In this document: piece after piece, positions 16,407 to 24,995 of the stretch
Layout: each line of letters opens with the position of its first letter
Numbering within the stretch: position 1 is the first letter of the stretch
NCBI RefSeq assembly: GCF_000336635.1
Contig: NZ_AOLY01000007.1
Location: 123,413-187,412 of the forward strand
Direction: 5' to 3'
Source: Haloarcula japonica DSM 6131
GTDB taxonomy: Archaea; Halobacteriota; Halobacteria; Halobacteriales; Haloarculaceae
DNA length: 64,000 bases
Program-made: the position numbers and the translations under genes
The notes under the pieces: generated by a model
What the model was told of the DNA's origin: nothing
What the model saw: only the letters and a program-made list of their open reading frames with translations
The model's database searches: none

Positions 16407-17290
16407 CAGTGGTGCAGTTGCTCGGGCACCGGGCTGTCATCGTGTCGCGCTTCCTCGATGACCGCGCGCTGCCGGGCCTCGTCCATCCCCTCCGAGCGGC
16501 TAGCGGCGTCGAGTACCATCGCCACGAGCTTCGGGTCGCCGGGGCTGACGACTGTGTCGAGCCCCTGGGCGGCGGCGAAGTCGAACCGCTCGCGGACGGT
16601 TTCCGGCGTGTCGACCGGTTCGTACCAGTTCGCGTACGGCCGGTCGGCCTCGGCCAGTTCGTCGGTCGGCGGCCACGAGCCCTTCGCGAACGCCTTGATG
16701 CCCAGCGTACCGATGCCCTCCGACTCACAGCGTTCCAGCACGGCCTCGTAGTCGTACTCGCCGTCGTTCTTGCCGGCGACGACGGGGTTGAGCGGGAACA
16801 TCACCGTCTCCAGGTCGTCGATGCGGTCGATGGCGTCCAGAATGAGTTCGGGGTTGCCGTGGCTCGTCAGCCCGATGTGGTCGATTTTCCCCGCCGCCTT
16901 CGCCTCGTGTATCGCGTCCAGCGCGCCGCCGTCGGCGGTGATGGTGTCCAGTTCGTCCTCGTACTCCAGGCCGTGGATCTGGTAGAGGTCGATGGTGTCG
17001 ATGCCGAGGCGGTCAAGCGACCGGTCGATTTTCCGCGCCGCGCCCTCGTACTCGCGTTTCTGGGTCTTACAGCTCAGGAAGATGTCGTCGCGGTACTGCC
17101 GGAGTTTCGGCCCCAGTTTCAGCTCCGCGTCGCCGTACGTCGGTGCCACGTCGAAGTGGTTGACGCCGTGGTCCAACACGAGTTCGACCAGCTGGTTCGC
17201 CCCCTCCTGTTCGAGCCAGTTGAGTGCGATCGAACCGAACGTCAGCACCGTGCTCTCCTGTCCAGTGTCGCCCAGCGCTCGGGTCTCCAT
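16406..17290 (-). CDS. Aldo/keto reductase family protein
   Basis: NAD(P)H-dependent oxidoreductase with a TIM barrel, 294 residues. The catalytic tetrad can be placed: Asp in NHFDVAPTYGDAEL, with the Tyr four residues on, Lys in LSCKTQKRE, and His in DLYQIHGLEY. The C-terminal part is compatible with NADP binding. It looks like the short-chain subgroup (AKR with the GD(T/P)GQES start). Substrate unknown. Confidence 0.85.
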   Translation of the reverse strand: METRALGDTGQESTVLTFGSIALNWLEQEGANQLVELVLDHGVNHFDVAPTYGDAELKLGPKLRQYRDDIFLSCKTQKREYEGAARKIDRSLDRLGIDTIDLYQIHGLEYEDELDTITADGGALDAIHEAKAAGKIDHIGLTSHGNPELILDAIDRIDDLETVMFPLNPVVAGKNDGEYDYEAVLERCESEGIGTLGIKAFAKGSWPPTDELAEADRPYANWYEPVDTPETVRERFDFAAAQGLDTVVSPGDPKLVAMVLDAASRSEGMDEARQRAVIEEARHDDSPVPEQLHH

Positions 17291-17416
17291 ACCGACTCCA
17301 CGTCCCGGAGACCAATAACCGTTGGTCGCTGCCGTTTCAATCGGCCTGGATGCCGGACCGCGAGGGAATTCGCCGGCCGGGGTTTATTACTCTCTCAGTC
17401 CGAACGGGCTGTATAG

Positions 17417-18376
17417 ATGTTTGGGAGAGAACAACTGTTCTCGGCGATGACGGCGTCGTACGTGATCGCGGTCACGCTCGCCCTCGTCATCGCCGCGATA
17501 TTCGCGCCGGTCATCTGGAACGGCGTGCCAAGCGGCGGCGACGACGATCCGAGCGTCGCCGTCATCACCCTTCGCGGCGGTACAACCGACGCTAACGTCA
17601 ACGCGGTCAAACAGGACCTCCGCGAAGCACGAACCAACGAATCAATCGAGGCAGTCGTCCTCCGGGTCGACAGCCCCGGCGGGCCGGTCGACTCAAGCGA
17701 GGAGTTCTACCTCGCGGTAAACCGGACCGCCAGTGAGATGCCCGTCGTCGCCTACGTTGAAGGCACGGCCGCCTCGGGCGGGTACTACGGCATTACGCCG
17801 GCCGACGAGATCGTGGTCAAGCCGAGTTCGACCGTCGGCAGTATCGGCGTCATCGTTCAGGCCCCGTTGAGCCTCATCGAGCAGGTCGAACAACAAGGCG
17901 AGACGTTCGTCCGCTCGGGGCCGGACAAGGCCCAGATAAGCAAAGACAGTCTCCGCGAGGACATCGAAGTGCTCCAGCGGTCTTTCGTCGGGACGGTCAT
18001 GCGTCACCGGGGCGAGCAACTGACCGTCTCTCGCGAGGAAGTCGCCAACGGCGGCACGTACCTCGGCGCACAGGCGACCCAGAACGGTTTCGCCGACCGG
18101 ATCGGCGACACCGAACTGGCCATCGAACGGGCCGCCGCGCTCTCAGACGACATCGAGGGTGACCAGTACGACGTGACCTACCAGGGCAGTGGCGGTGCCA
18201 ATTTCAACGTCATCATCGTTCCTGCCGGCGCTGAGACCGTCCAGGGTGCGAACAACGTGACGTACCTCGTCCACCCCGACGACAGCGAGACGACGTTCCG
18301 GGAACCGGTGAGGTACTACGCCGTCTGGGGAATCCCCGCTGAGGACAACAATGCAACGGTGATCCGCAATGACTGA
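17417..18376 (+). CDS. sppA: Signal peptide peptidase SppA (S49 family)
   Basis: Membrane-anchored serine protease that degrades signal peptides. One N-terminal membrane helix (about 10-33) is followed by an extracellular or periplasmic-side S49 domain. Catalytic Ser120 lies in GTAASGGYY and Lys171 in SGPDKAQ; the spacing of 51 residues agrees with that of archaeal SppA (Ser162/Lys214 in Thermococcus, from memory). The 319-residue length is that of the archaeal half-size form. The last codons overlap the next gene by 8 bases. Confidence 0.9.
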   Translation: MFGREQLFSAMTASYVIAVTLALVIAAIFAPVIWNGVPSGGDDDPSVAVITLRGGTTDANVNAVKQDLREARTNESIEAVVLRVDSPGGPVDSSEEFYLAVNRTASEMPVVAYVEGTAASGGYYGITPADEIVVKPSSTVGSIGVIVQAPLSLIEQVEQQGETFVRSGPDKAQISKDSLREDIEVLQRSFVGTVMRHRGEQLTVSREEVANGGTYLGAQATQNGFADRIGDTELAIERAAALSDDIEGDQYDVTYQGSGGANFNVIIVPAGAETVQGANNVTYLVHPDDSETTFREPVRYYAVWGIPAEDNNATVIRND

Positions 18377-19421
18377 GGGCCGTATCGTCAAGCCGCTGGC
18401 CGTGTTTATCGTCGTTCTCGTGATGATACTGGGCGGCACGTTCCTTCTCGCAGTCGCCAGTCCGGGGTCGTCGGGGCCGCCGGACGGCCAGTCTATCGAC
18501 GGTCAATCGCCGTCACAGTACCAGCCAGACGCTGTCAATGCGCCTATCGACCCAGAAGAGGGGGAGATTTCGGTCGACACCGACACGAGCGACAAGCGAA
18601 TACTCGTCGACACGAGCCACGGCAATCAGGTGTCTGAATCCGAACTCGAACCGATCACCGAGGCGGTGTTCGAGGCGGGCCACACCGTCGAGTACGGCAC
18701 GTCCGGCACCGCCTCGTTCGCCGATTCGCTCGGCCAGTACGACGGTGTACTCATCGTCCAGCCGCTCGGCAGCTATTCACAGGAGGAACGCGACGCGCTC
18801 CAAGAGTACACGGACGACGGCGGGCGTGTCGTCATCCTCGCCGAACCGACACAGACCCGACTTTCGACCGGCTTCACCCAGTCGACGACGACAGTGTCGT
18901 TCGGGGCCAACAACGCCACCGAGCGCTACGGCGTCCGGATGGGTGCCGAACAGTTGTACAACGTCGATGACACGGCCAACGACAACAACTTCAAAGCCAT
19001 CTACGCATCCCCGAGCGACGACGGGGAACTGACCGACGGTATCGAGACGATTACGTTCGACACCGCCGGCTACGCGGTGGTGAACGGCGACGCCGAGACG
19101 AAGTTCACCGCCGCCGAGGGCACCCGGACGCTGGAGACGCGCCGCACCGGCACGTACGCGACAGTCGTTCGCAACGACAACATGGTGTTCGTCACTGACT
19201 CGACGTTCATACGCAGCTCCGAGATATACGACGCCGACAACGAGGTGTTCATCGGGAACCTGCTTTCGTTCCTGCTCGACGGCGAGGCACCCGATCCGGG
19301 CGGTGGTGCGACCCCAGATCCCGGATTCAGGACTGGCGGTGATACTTCAACTCCGACCGAAACACCACCGGAACCGACCCCCGACCCGACTCCGACACCC
19401 ACTCCCCCGAGCGGGTCCTGA
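18369..19421 (+). CDS. DUF4350-type exported membrane-anchored protein
   Basis: A 350-residue protein with one N-terminal transmembrane helix, then an extracytoplasmic Rossmann-like domain with RILVDTSHGNQVSESEL, YDGVLIVQPLGSYSQEERDAL and GGRVVILAEPTQ segments, as in DUF4350 proteins. The tail is a Pro/Thr-rich low-complexity stalk (TPTETPPEPTPDPTPTP), usual for haloarchaeal surface proteins. It overlaps sppA by 8 bases, so the two are cotranscribed; a joint role in surface protein processing is only inference. Confidence 0.75.
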   Translation: MTEGRIVKPLAVFIVVLVMILGGTFLLAVASPGSSGPPDGQSIDGQSPSQYQPDAVNAPIDPEEGEISVDTDTSDKRILVDTSHGNQVSESELEPITEAVFEAGHTVEYGTSGTASFADSLGQYDGVLIVQPLGSYSQEERDALQEYTDDGGRVVILAEPTQTRLSTGFTQSTTTVSFGANNATERYGVRMGAEQLYNVDDTANDNNFKAIYASPSDDGELTDGIETITFDTAGYAVVNGDAETKFTAAEGTRTLETRRTGTYATVVRNDNMVFVTDSTFIRSSEIYDADNEVFIGNLLSFLLDGEAPDPGGGATPDPGFRTGGDTSTPTETPPEPTPDPTPTPTPPSGS

Positions 19422-19435
19422 GCCGGACTGCTCGG

Positions 19436-19959
19436 ACCGCTATTGGTCGCGTCTTCACTGATTGCTATGCTGACCGCCGTCTCGCTGTACAGGCCACGTT
19501 CGGCAGCGTCGGCGACGAGAGTTCCATCGTCGTCTGTGCCCGACGACACCATGTCTGGTTCGTAGGCACCGTCTTCCACTTCCTGTACATCGACCCGTTT
19601 CCACGACTTTGCGAGCCAGGGATAGACAGTCCCCGCCGCGTCCTGTGTGATACTGCTTTCATACACGAGTCCATTGACCTTCCCGGACGGCGAATTAGTG
19701 CTGTAAGCCGGGTCAAAGGAATCGATGCCGGCACCGAGGCCGAACCGGAGGGGCCACCCTCCTGTATCTCGTTGATATCGACTTCGACGCGTTCACGGAC
19801 TGGATCGGAACCTCCACCGTCGCCACTGTTACCGTCTCCGTCGGTGTTACACCCGGTAAGTACGGTCAGTGTAGCCGTACCCGTCGCCTGAAGCAACCAT
19901 CGGCGCGACACTATCGGCGTTCCGCTGATATCTACATCTTGAGACCTGAGCACAGCCAT
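19436..19959 (-). pseudogene. Broken ABC-type solute-binding lipoprotein gene
   Basis: Starts with a Tat signal and lipobox (SRRWLLQATG...LTGC), then loses frame near 19752, where one base appears missing in a run of C. Reading on in the next frame restores LRFGLGAGIDSFDPAYSTNS and VYESSITQDAAGTVYPWLAKSW, the N-terminal pattern of oligopeptide-type (family 5) ABC binding proteins. The product then stops making sense around 19440, so only about a quarter of a normal 550-residue protein remains. No permease or ATPase genes are next to it. It is therefore a decayed remnant. Confidence 0.75.
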
Positions 19960-20089
19960 AGAGGGGTAATGTCCGTGTTACTGTTCGACATGCTTATACT
20001 GAATCCTGATTGCAGGAATTACAATCAAACTCAGCCACACAGTCGCCCATGTCACAATCGATAAGAGCATACATCGTTGAGGAATAATC

Positions 20090-21751
20090 ATGATACAGTC
20101 AGCGGGGCCGCTTCTGACGGTTGACCTGACGGCCGGTGAAACCCACACCGAGGAAATTGACGGCATCCTCGAACAGTATCTCGGTGGCCGCGGCGTCGGG
20201 ACACGGCTAGCCCACGAGCGGATTCCGTTCGACGTGGACCCGCTCGGAGCGGAGAACCGACTGGTGTTCTCCACCGGGCCGATGCAGGCCGCACAGACGA
20301 GCTTCACCGGCCGGATGAACTGCACCGGCGTCTCGCCGCTGACTGACGGGCTGCTCTCCTCGAACGCTGGCGGGTTCATGTCCCGGAACTTCGCTGATAC
20401 CGGGTACAGCGCCGTCGAGCTCGTCGGCGAGAGCGACGAACTCGTTATCGTCCATGTACGGGACGACAGTGTCGAATTCGAGGCTGTACCCGATCTCACT
20501 GGTGCGACTGTCCCCGAGACACTGGACTACTTGGAGGCCGAACACGGTATCGAGTCGGACCAGACGGCGGTCATCGGCCCGGCCGGCGAGAACGCGGTCC
20601 GGTTCGCGTCCATCATGACGAGCGCGGAGCGGGCCTTCGGCCGCGGGGGCCTCGGTGCGGTCATGGGCGCGAAAAACGTCAAGGGAATCACGTTTGCGGG
20701 CGATTCCCCGCCGGACATCGATATCCCGGCCATGCAGATGGATATCCACCGCGAGGCCGCGACGGCGGACCACATCATGAAACGGCAGGGAACCGTCTCG
20801 GTGATGGACTTGGCGAACGAGGTCAACGGGCTCCCGTCATACTACTTCTCCGAGCAGTCCTTCGCGGGCGTGGAAGGTATCAACGGCGACGCCGTCGAAT
20901 CGAAGAAGTACAAGAAGGGGACCTGCTCGGCGTGTGCCTTCGCCTGCAAACTCCCGACGCGGGACGAGGAGCGCGGTGTCGAAACCGAAGGCCCCGAGTT
21001 CGAGGTGGCGATGGCGTTCGGCTCGAATTCTGGCGTCGACGACATCGTGGACGTGATGCAGTCCAACGAACTCTGTGACCGCCTCGGGATGGATGCCATC
21101 TCCGCCGGCAATACGGTCGCGGCCTACCTCGACAGCGAGGGCGCTTTTGGCGATACCGAGTTGATTCACGAGACTGTCGAGCAGATCGCCCACCGCGAAG
21201 GTGTCGGCGACACGCTGGCGGAAGGTATCGACCGCTGTCACGACGACCTCGGCGTCGAGAACTGGACGGTCAAGGGGATGGATTTCGCCGCCCACGAGGG
21301 CCGGGTCCTCCACGGCCAAGGGCTCTCCTACGCTGTCGCCAACCGCGGCGCGGACCACATGTACGCGACGTTCTACTCTGTCGAGTACCCGCTCGTCCCC
21401 GACGATCAGGCGGTTGCTCCGGAGGGAACGCTCGGAAAAGCCGACGTGCTGGTCGAGCGGGAGAACCTGATGGCGCTGAACGACAGCGGCGTCGTCTGCA
21501 AGTTCTCCCGGGACTTCATGACGCCCGAGCGCTACGAACAGCTCTTCGATGCCGACTTCGAGGACCTGCTGGCCGTTGGCGCTCGCACTGTGACGCTCGA
21601 ACGCCACTTCAACAACCAGCGCGGCTTCGACCGGGCAGACGACGCGCTCCCATACGAACTCCCATCGTTCGAGGCAGCGCTCGACGAATACTACGACGCA
21701 CGCAGCTGGTCCGACGATGGCACCGTCCCCGAGAGTACACTGCCGGTCTAA
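20090..21751 (+). CDS. Aldehyde:ferredoxin oxidoreductase family protein (AOR-2)
   Basis: Second tungsto/molybdopterin AOR-like enzyme in the window. It has 553 residues, shorter than AOR-1 (648), with the pterin region GGRGVGTRLAHERI, GPMQAAQTSFTGRM and RGGLGAVMGAKNVKG. The [4Fe-4S] ligands are Cys279-x2-Cys282-x3-Cys286 and Cys470 (VVCKF). The shorter length and different sequence suggest a different aldehyde substrate. A NifU-like gene is convergent 27 bases away. The gap to the broken lipoprotein gene upstream must hold its promoter. Confidence 0.9.
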   Translation: MIQSAGPLLTVDLTAGETHTEEIDGILEQYLGGRGVGTRLAHERIPFDVDPLGAENRLVFSTGPMQAAQTSFTGRMNCTGVSPLTDGLLSSNAGGFMSRNFADTGYSAVELVGESDELVIVHVRDDSVEFEAVPDLTGATVPETLDYLEAEHGIESDQTAVIGPAGENAVRFASIMTSAERAFGRGGLGAVMGAKNVKGITFAGDSPPDIDIPAMQMDIHREAATADHIMKRQGTVSVMDLANEVNGLPSYYFSEQSFAGVEGINGDAVESKKYKKGTCSACAFACKLPTRDEERGVETEGPEFEVAMAFGSNSGVDDIVDVMQSNELCDRLGMDAISAGNTVAAYLDSEGAFGDTELIHETVEQIAHREGVGDTLAEGIDRCHDDLGVENWTVKGMDFAAHEGRVLHGQGLSYAVANRGADHMYATFYSVEYPLVPDDQAVAPEGTLGKADVLVERENLMALNDSGVVCKFSRDFMTPERYEQLFDADFEDLLAVGARTVTLERHFNNQRGFDRADDALPYELPSFEAALDEYYDARSWSDDGTVPESTLPV

Positions 21752-21778
21752 TTCTCGCCCTGGAATCCTATCAGAGAG

Positions 21779-22174
21779 CTACGTGGCTCCGTCCACACAC
21801 TGGCGGCAGCCCGGCCGGTCCATCGATTTCCCCTCGACGACGAACGCTGTCCGGTGTGAATAAACTGCGTCGCGGTCAGTATCGGGACAAATGCCGGCAG
21901 TGACGATCTGGATACGAGCGGCGCGCGACCCGCCGGATCGGACAACTTCGACGGCTTCGATCCCGTCGACACTTTCGGGGAGTCGCTGCTCGATTGCCTT
22001 CATCGTCATCGGAGCGATGCCACACCCCGAACACGCACCGTCGATGGCGACGGTGGCCGTGCCTTCGCTCTCGTCGATACTGCGGCCCTCGAAGTTGCCG
22101 CCGTGTTGCTGGATCTGTGAGACGTTGTTGCTCAAGTAGTTGCGCGCCTGTCGTTCGAGTCCTTCTGCGCTCAT
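21779..22174 (-). CDS. NifU C-terminal-domain (Nfu-like) iron-sulfur scaffold protein
   Basis: A 131-residue protein with the Nfu signature: IDGACSGCGIAPMTMKAIEQRL (CxxC ligand pair) followed by GIEAVEVV. Nfu proteins carry and deliver Fe-S clusters. After the Nfu domain there is an unusual tail of about 50 residues with three more cysteines (two in GCRQC). The start at MSAEGLERQ is chosen because a TATA-like tattta on the minus strand lies about 28 bases upstream. AOR-2 next door is an Fe-S enzyme, so a delivery role is plausible but not shown. Confidence 0.82.
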   Translation of the reverse strand: MSAEGLERQARNYLSNNVSQIQQHGGNFEGRSIDESEGTATVAIDGACSGCGIAPMTMKAIEQRLPESVDGIEAVEVVRSGGSRAARIQIVTAGICPDTDRDAVYSHRTAFVVEGKSMDRPGCRQCVDGAT

Positions 22175-22214
22175 GACAGCTCTACCCACACACCATCATA
22201 TCATAAATACTACC

Positions 22215-22233
22215 ATTTTGGGGGGCCCAAAAT
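22215..22233. promoter_or_regulatory. Inverted repeat ATTTTGGG-N3-CCCAAAAT upstream of Nfu gene
   Basis: A perfect 8-bp inverted repeat with a 3-base spacer, just upstream of the TATA-like element of the NifU-like gene. It is a strong operator candidate for iron or oxidative-stress control of that gene. Confidence 0.5.
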
Positions 22234-22336
22234 ACTGTTTTTCGGCGGCTAAAAGTCCATATCTTGGGAATACATATTTTTACCATACGCATTCTGTTAC
22301 TTTTTCGCACCACCTAAAACAGGGGAGGCAGTCCGT

Positions 22337-22759
22337 TCAGACGGCGTCCTCATCGGCGGGGCTCGAACCTGAACCGGTTGCCTCCTCTGGTCCCGCCGCT
22401 CCAGCATCACAGGGGAGCGTAGCCGCCAGTCGCTCGGCGATCATCGGACTGACCAGACCGGCCAGTTCCATCGCTTCCGTCTCGTGGTCGTCGAGATCTA
22501 GCACCCCCCGGAAGAACCACGAAACGGTCACGTACGTCTCGTGTAACTCTGTGGCTTCCTCGCGTCCCGATTCGGTCAGCGTCACCCCCTCGTAGGGCTC
22601 GTAGGAGACGAGATCGTCTTCGGCGAGTCGCTGACACATCTCCGTCACCGCTGCTGGAGACCGGTCGAGCATCTCCCCTAACTCTCCCGGCGCGACTGGC
22701 GGGTCGTCCCGGTGCTGTGCGATGTAGATTGCCAGCAGATACTCCGGTGCCGTGGTCAT
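22337..22759 (-). CDS. DtxR/MntR-family transcriptional regulator
   Basis: A 140-residue protein with the winged-helix start TTAPEYLLAIYI, GELGEMLDRSPAAVTEMCQRLAEDDLV and LTESGREEATELHETYVTVSWFF, as in DtxR/MntR/SirR proteins. The dimerisation region (LDLDDHETEAMELAGLVSPMIAERL) is present, but the usual Cys-Glu-His metal ligands are not visible there. No C-terminal SH3 domain is present; a short acidic tail ends the protein. It is the last of three overlapping ORFs preceded by two TTAGG-N4-CCTAA boxes, so it probably regulates its own operon. Confidence 0.85.
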   Translation of the reverse strand: MTTAPEYLLAIYIAQHRDDPPVAPGELGEMLDRSPAAVTEMCQRLAEDDLVSYEPYEGVTLTESGREEATELHETYVTVSWFFRGVLDLDDHETEAMELAGLVSPMIAERLAATLPCDAGAAGPEEATGSGSSPADEDAV

Positions 22760-22938
22760 CGCTCCGCCGAATCCGTCCCGTCCCCGCCGCTTGCTGCGGG
22801 CGTACCGGCCGTCGACTCTCCTGTCGACCGCTGACCGGTCCTGAAGATCACCGCGTAGGCCCCAGCCAACAGTCGAGTGCGCGACCGTTGCGGGCGTTTA
22901 TCTATCTCCGATATCCCGCTATCGCTGTCGCCACTCAT
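22756..22938 (-). CDS. Small unknown ORF overlapping the DtxR-family gene
   Basis: A 60-residue reading frame starting MSGDSDSGISEIDK, with basic mid-section RLLAGAYAVIFRTG and a Ser/Gly-rich tail. Its stop overlaps the DtxR-family start (ATGA), and its own ATG touches the stop of the ORF before it, so coupled translation is likely. No family recognised; it could be an operon leader product. Confidence 0.35.
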   Translation of the reverse strand: MSGDSDSGISEIDKRPQRSRTRLLAGAYAVIFRTGQRSTGESTAGTPAASGGDGTDSAER

Positions 22939-23141
22939 CAGGCAGACGCCCCCCGATAGTGTCGGCAGAGCACGGGCGGTCGAGCAACTGATCGCCGTTG
23001 GGACCTCGGGATATGGCCCGCAGTGCACGCCGACACCACGTGATGGTGTCTGTAGTCCTTGACGATACGAAACCGCTCGCCATCGATTCCTCCGTGGGTC
23101 TCCCCCGCTTGTGCCCCGCACGCAGTACCGTCGCCTGCCAT
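22938..23141 (-). CDS. Small unknown ORF at head of DtxR-family operon
   Basis: A 67-residue frame (MAGDGTACGAQAGETHGG...) beginning just downstream of the paired DtxR-like boxes and TATA element. It is rich in His and Cys (DYRHHHVVSAC) and could bind metal. It overlaps the next ORF at a TGATG junction. No homology recognised. The strongest support is position: promoter directly upstream and tight coupling downstream. Confidence 0.35.
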   Translation of the reverse strand: MAGDGTACGAQAGETHGGIDGERFRIVKDYRHHHVVSACTAGHIPRSQRRSVARPPVLCRHYRGASA

Positions 23142-23146
23142 ATGTT

Positions 23147-23196
23147 TTAGGCCGCCCTAATAATATAAAACGTCTGCGGTTTTTAGGACTGCCTAA
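23147..23196. promoter_or_regulatory. Paired TTAGG-N4-CCTAA boxes around a TATA element
   Basis: Two inverted repeats, TTAGGCCGCCCTAA at 23147-23160 and TTAGGACTGCCTAA at 23183-23196, share the same half-sites and 4-base spacer, and lie on either side of taatataaaa (23161-23170). The half-site TTAGG/CCTAA is that of DtxR-family operators. They lie directly upstream of the three-ORF operon ending in a DtxR-family gene. Confidence 0.7.
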
Positions 23197-23437
23197 TCCA
23201 ATCTGCGAAGTCGGTACACGGGATGGCCGAATCCGCTGTCCGGCGAAGTGAGTCCGTCGCGTGGTACTCGCCTCACTACCGGGAACACACCCTTCCGTCA
23301 CTGCTGTCCCGAATCGGCCCGTTCAGTCTGTTTTGGCGATTTGATATCGCATCATATGATTTATCAGATTCGCAATCGGCCAAGCTCCGACTCGTCCGTG
23401 AACAGCCAACAGAAGGTGAGTAGCGGCTAAAACGTCG

Positions 23438-24346
23438 CTATTCGGTAAACTCGGTAATAGAATCGAACGCGTCGGTCGCCAGCCGTTCGGCGACTGCATC
23501 TCTGTCTACGTCGCTGATTTCCTGTGGGTATTTTCGCTCGAAGTAACTCACGATGTTCTCGACATCGCGAGTTAGCAGCTCTCGGGCGTTTTCGTGGTCG
23601 GTCGGGACGGCCTGGGGCCAGTCGAAGACGACGACGCCCTCGTTCGTGACGAAGACGTTGTACTCGCTCATGTCCGCGTGGACGTACCCCTCACGGTAGG
23701 CCGTCTGCATCTCTTCGAGTACGAGATCCAGAATCGGCAGTACCTGTTCCGGTTCGAGTTTCGTTCGGGAGAGCTCGACGCCGTCTATCTTCTCCATGAC
23801 AATCGCATGGCGGTTCGTGTCGATTGGCTGTGGGACCGACACGTCCGGATACAGCGTTTCAAGAGCATCGTACTCCCGCTCGGCGGCCTTCCGGGCGGTG
23901 TAGAGCCAGGAGACGTGGTCGCGGTCGGCGGTGTACTCCCGTTCTTTCATCACTTCGCGGAAATTGGTGTACCCTTCGCGGTGGTATTTGAGTGCTACCG
24001 GTTTGTACGACTGGGCCTCGTACACGTCGCTTTCCTTGCCTACACCCAGCGGCGACCCGACTCCTTCGATAGTGTCGCGCTCGGCAAAGGTATGTAGCGC
24101 AAGCGTATCGTACCCCTCGAAAGTGAGTTTGAAACCCTCGTACTGGATGGTCTTGCGTTCGACCAGTCCCCGGTCCGCACATCGGTCGAGCCGATAGTCA
24201 ACATCTTCCGTCGTCAGCCGGGAGAACTCGGTCAACTTCTCGCAGGCGACGTACTCCGAGAACCGCATCCCCTGTTCGACGCCGGAAAGCAGATGGAAGT
24301 CCTCGGGTTCCAGCTCCGCCATCACTGAAGCCACGTTCTGGACCAT
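23438..24346 (-). CDS. rio2: RIO2-type atypical serine/threonine kinase
   Basis: Conserved archaeal/eukaryotic kinase/ATPase that acts in small ribosomal subunit maturation. An N-terminal winged-helix domain (about 1-90) precedes the kinase core. It has the RIO P-loop GVGKESDVYEA, the catalytic loop VHADMSEYNVFV and the metal-binding VVFDWPQAV. The length of 302 residues is that of archaeal Rio2. It stands alone, with no adjacent gene on the same strand upstream for more than 600 bases. Confidence 0.93.
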   Translation of the reverse strand: MVQNVASVMAELEPEDFHLLSGVEQGMRFSEYVACEKLTEFSRLTTEDVDYRLDRCADRGLVERKTIQYEGFKLTFEGYDTLALHTFAERDTIEGVGSPLGVGKESDVYEAQSYKPVALKYHREGYTNFREVMKEREYTADRDHVSWLYTARKAAEREYDALETLYPDVSVPQPIDTNRHAIVMEKIDGVELSRTKLEPEQVLPILDLVLEEMQTAYREGYVHADMSEYNVFVTNEGVVVFDWPQAVPTDHENARELLTRDVENIVSYFERKYPQEISDVDRDAVAERLATDAFDSITEFTE

Positions 24347-24995
24347 TAGGGTTCTCTACTGGGCCAACTGGTAAAAGGCCGACGCGTTCGGTAAATGGCA
24401 TTAATAAATTAGTGATCGCTATACGAAATCTCATCTCAGCTTCATCGCTGTTCGGTTTGCAATCGGACTGTCGATGTGCAGATCAGTACCGGGCGAGCGG
24501 GGCTGTTCTGTGGGGTGTCCAGTATAGTCTTGTACGGCCGCCCTGAACCGAGTAGATTCAAACACAGCGCGCTCGTAAGAGGGCGCGGACTCTCTCGTGC
24601 AGATATACCAGCTCCAGTGTTAGGTATCTAACCACTCCGACACGGACGTGGTTCGCGACCGCAACAGTGTCTGAGACAATATCCTGCCGAGTAGGGAATA
24701 CTTTAACCCACATGAGTACATGTTCACAGAATAGTATTATCGGTCGCCTATCACTGCTGTACTACCGTTTCTGTAGCTCAAGCTACGACTGAGTACTCGA
24801 GAATGGGGGCTCCGAACGGTTGCAGTCCCCTTTATCTGAACTGTATCTGAAAAGGATCGCGAGTTACACATCAGTCTGCAAATACAATCCTAACCTCGGT
24901 AGCTGTATATGTAATGCGAACAACGGCTGTCTTCAGCTACTGCATATGTTCTAAATTAGTCTATACTTTTGGCCACCTGAACACGAACAAACCGT
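24347..24995. other. 649-base region without recognised gene
   Basis: AT-richer than the rest of the window. Small palindromic pieces occur (for example ttaggtatctaa near 24620), but no RNA gene and no coherent reading frame are visible. It must contain the promoters of rio2 (minus) and the membrane protein at 24996 (plus). Confidence 0.5.

Noticed and set aside
22356-22380. tRNA-like TpsiC sequence on the minus strand in the DtxR gene tail
   Set aside because: Only one arm fits; no acceptor stem or anticodon arm can be placed around it.
23223-23423. 66-codon plus-strand frame next to the DtxR-type boxes
   Set aside because: No motif, atypical composition and no promoter support other than the minus-strand one.
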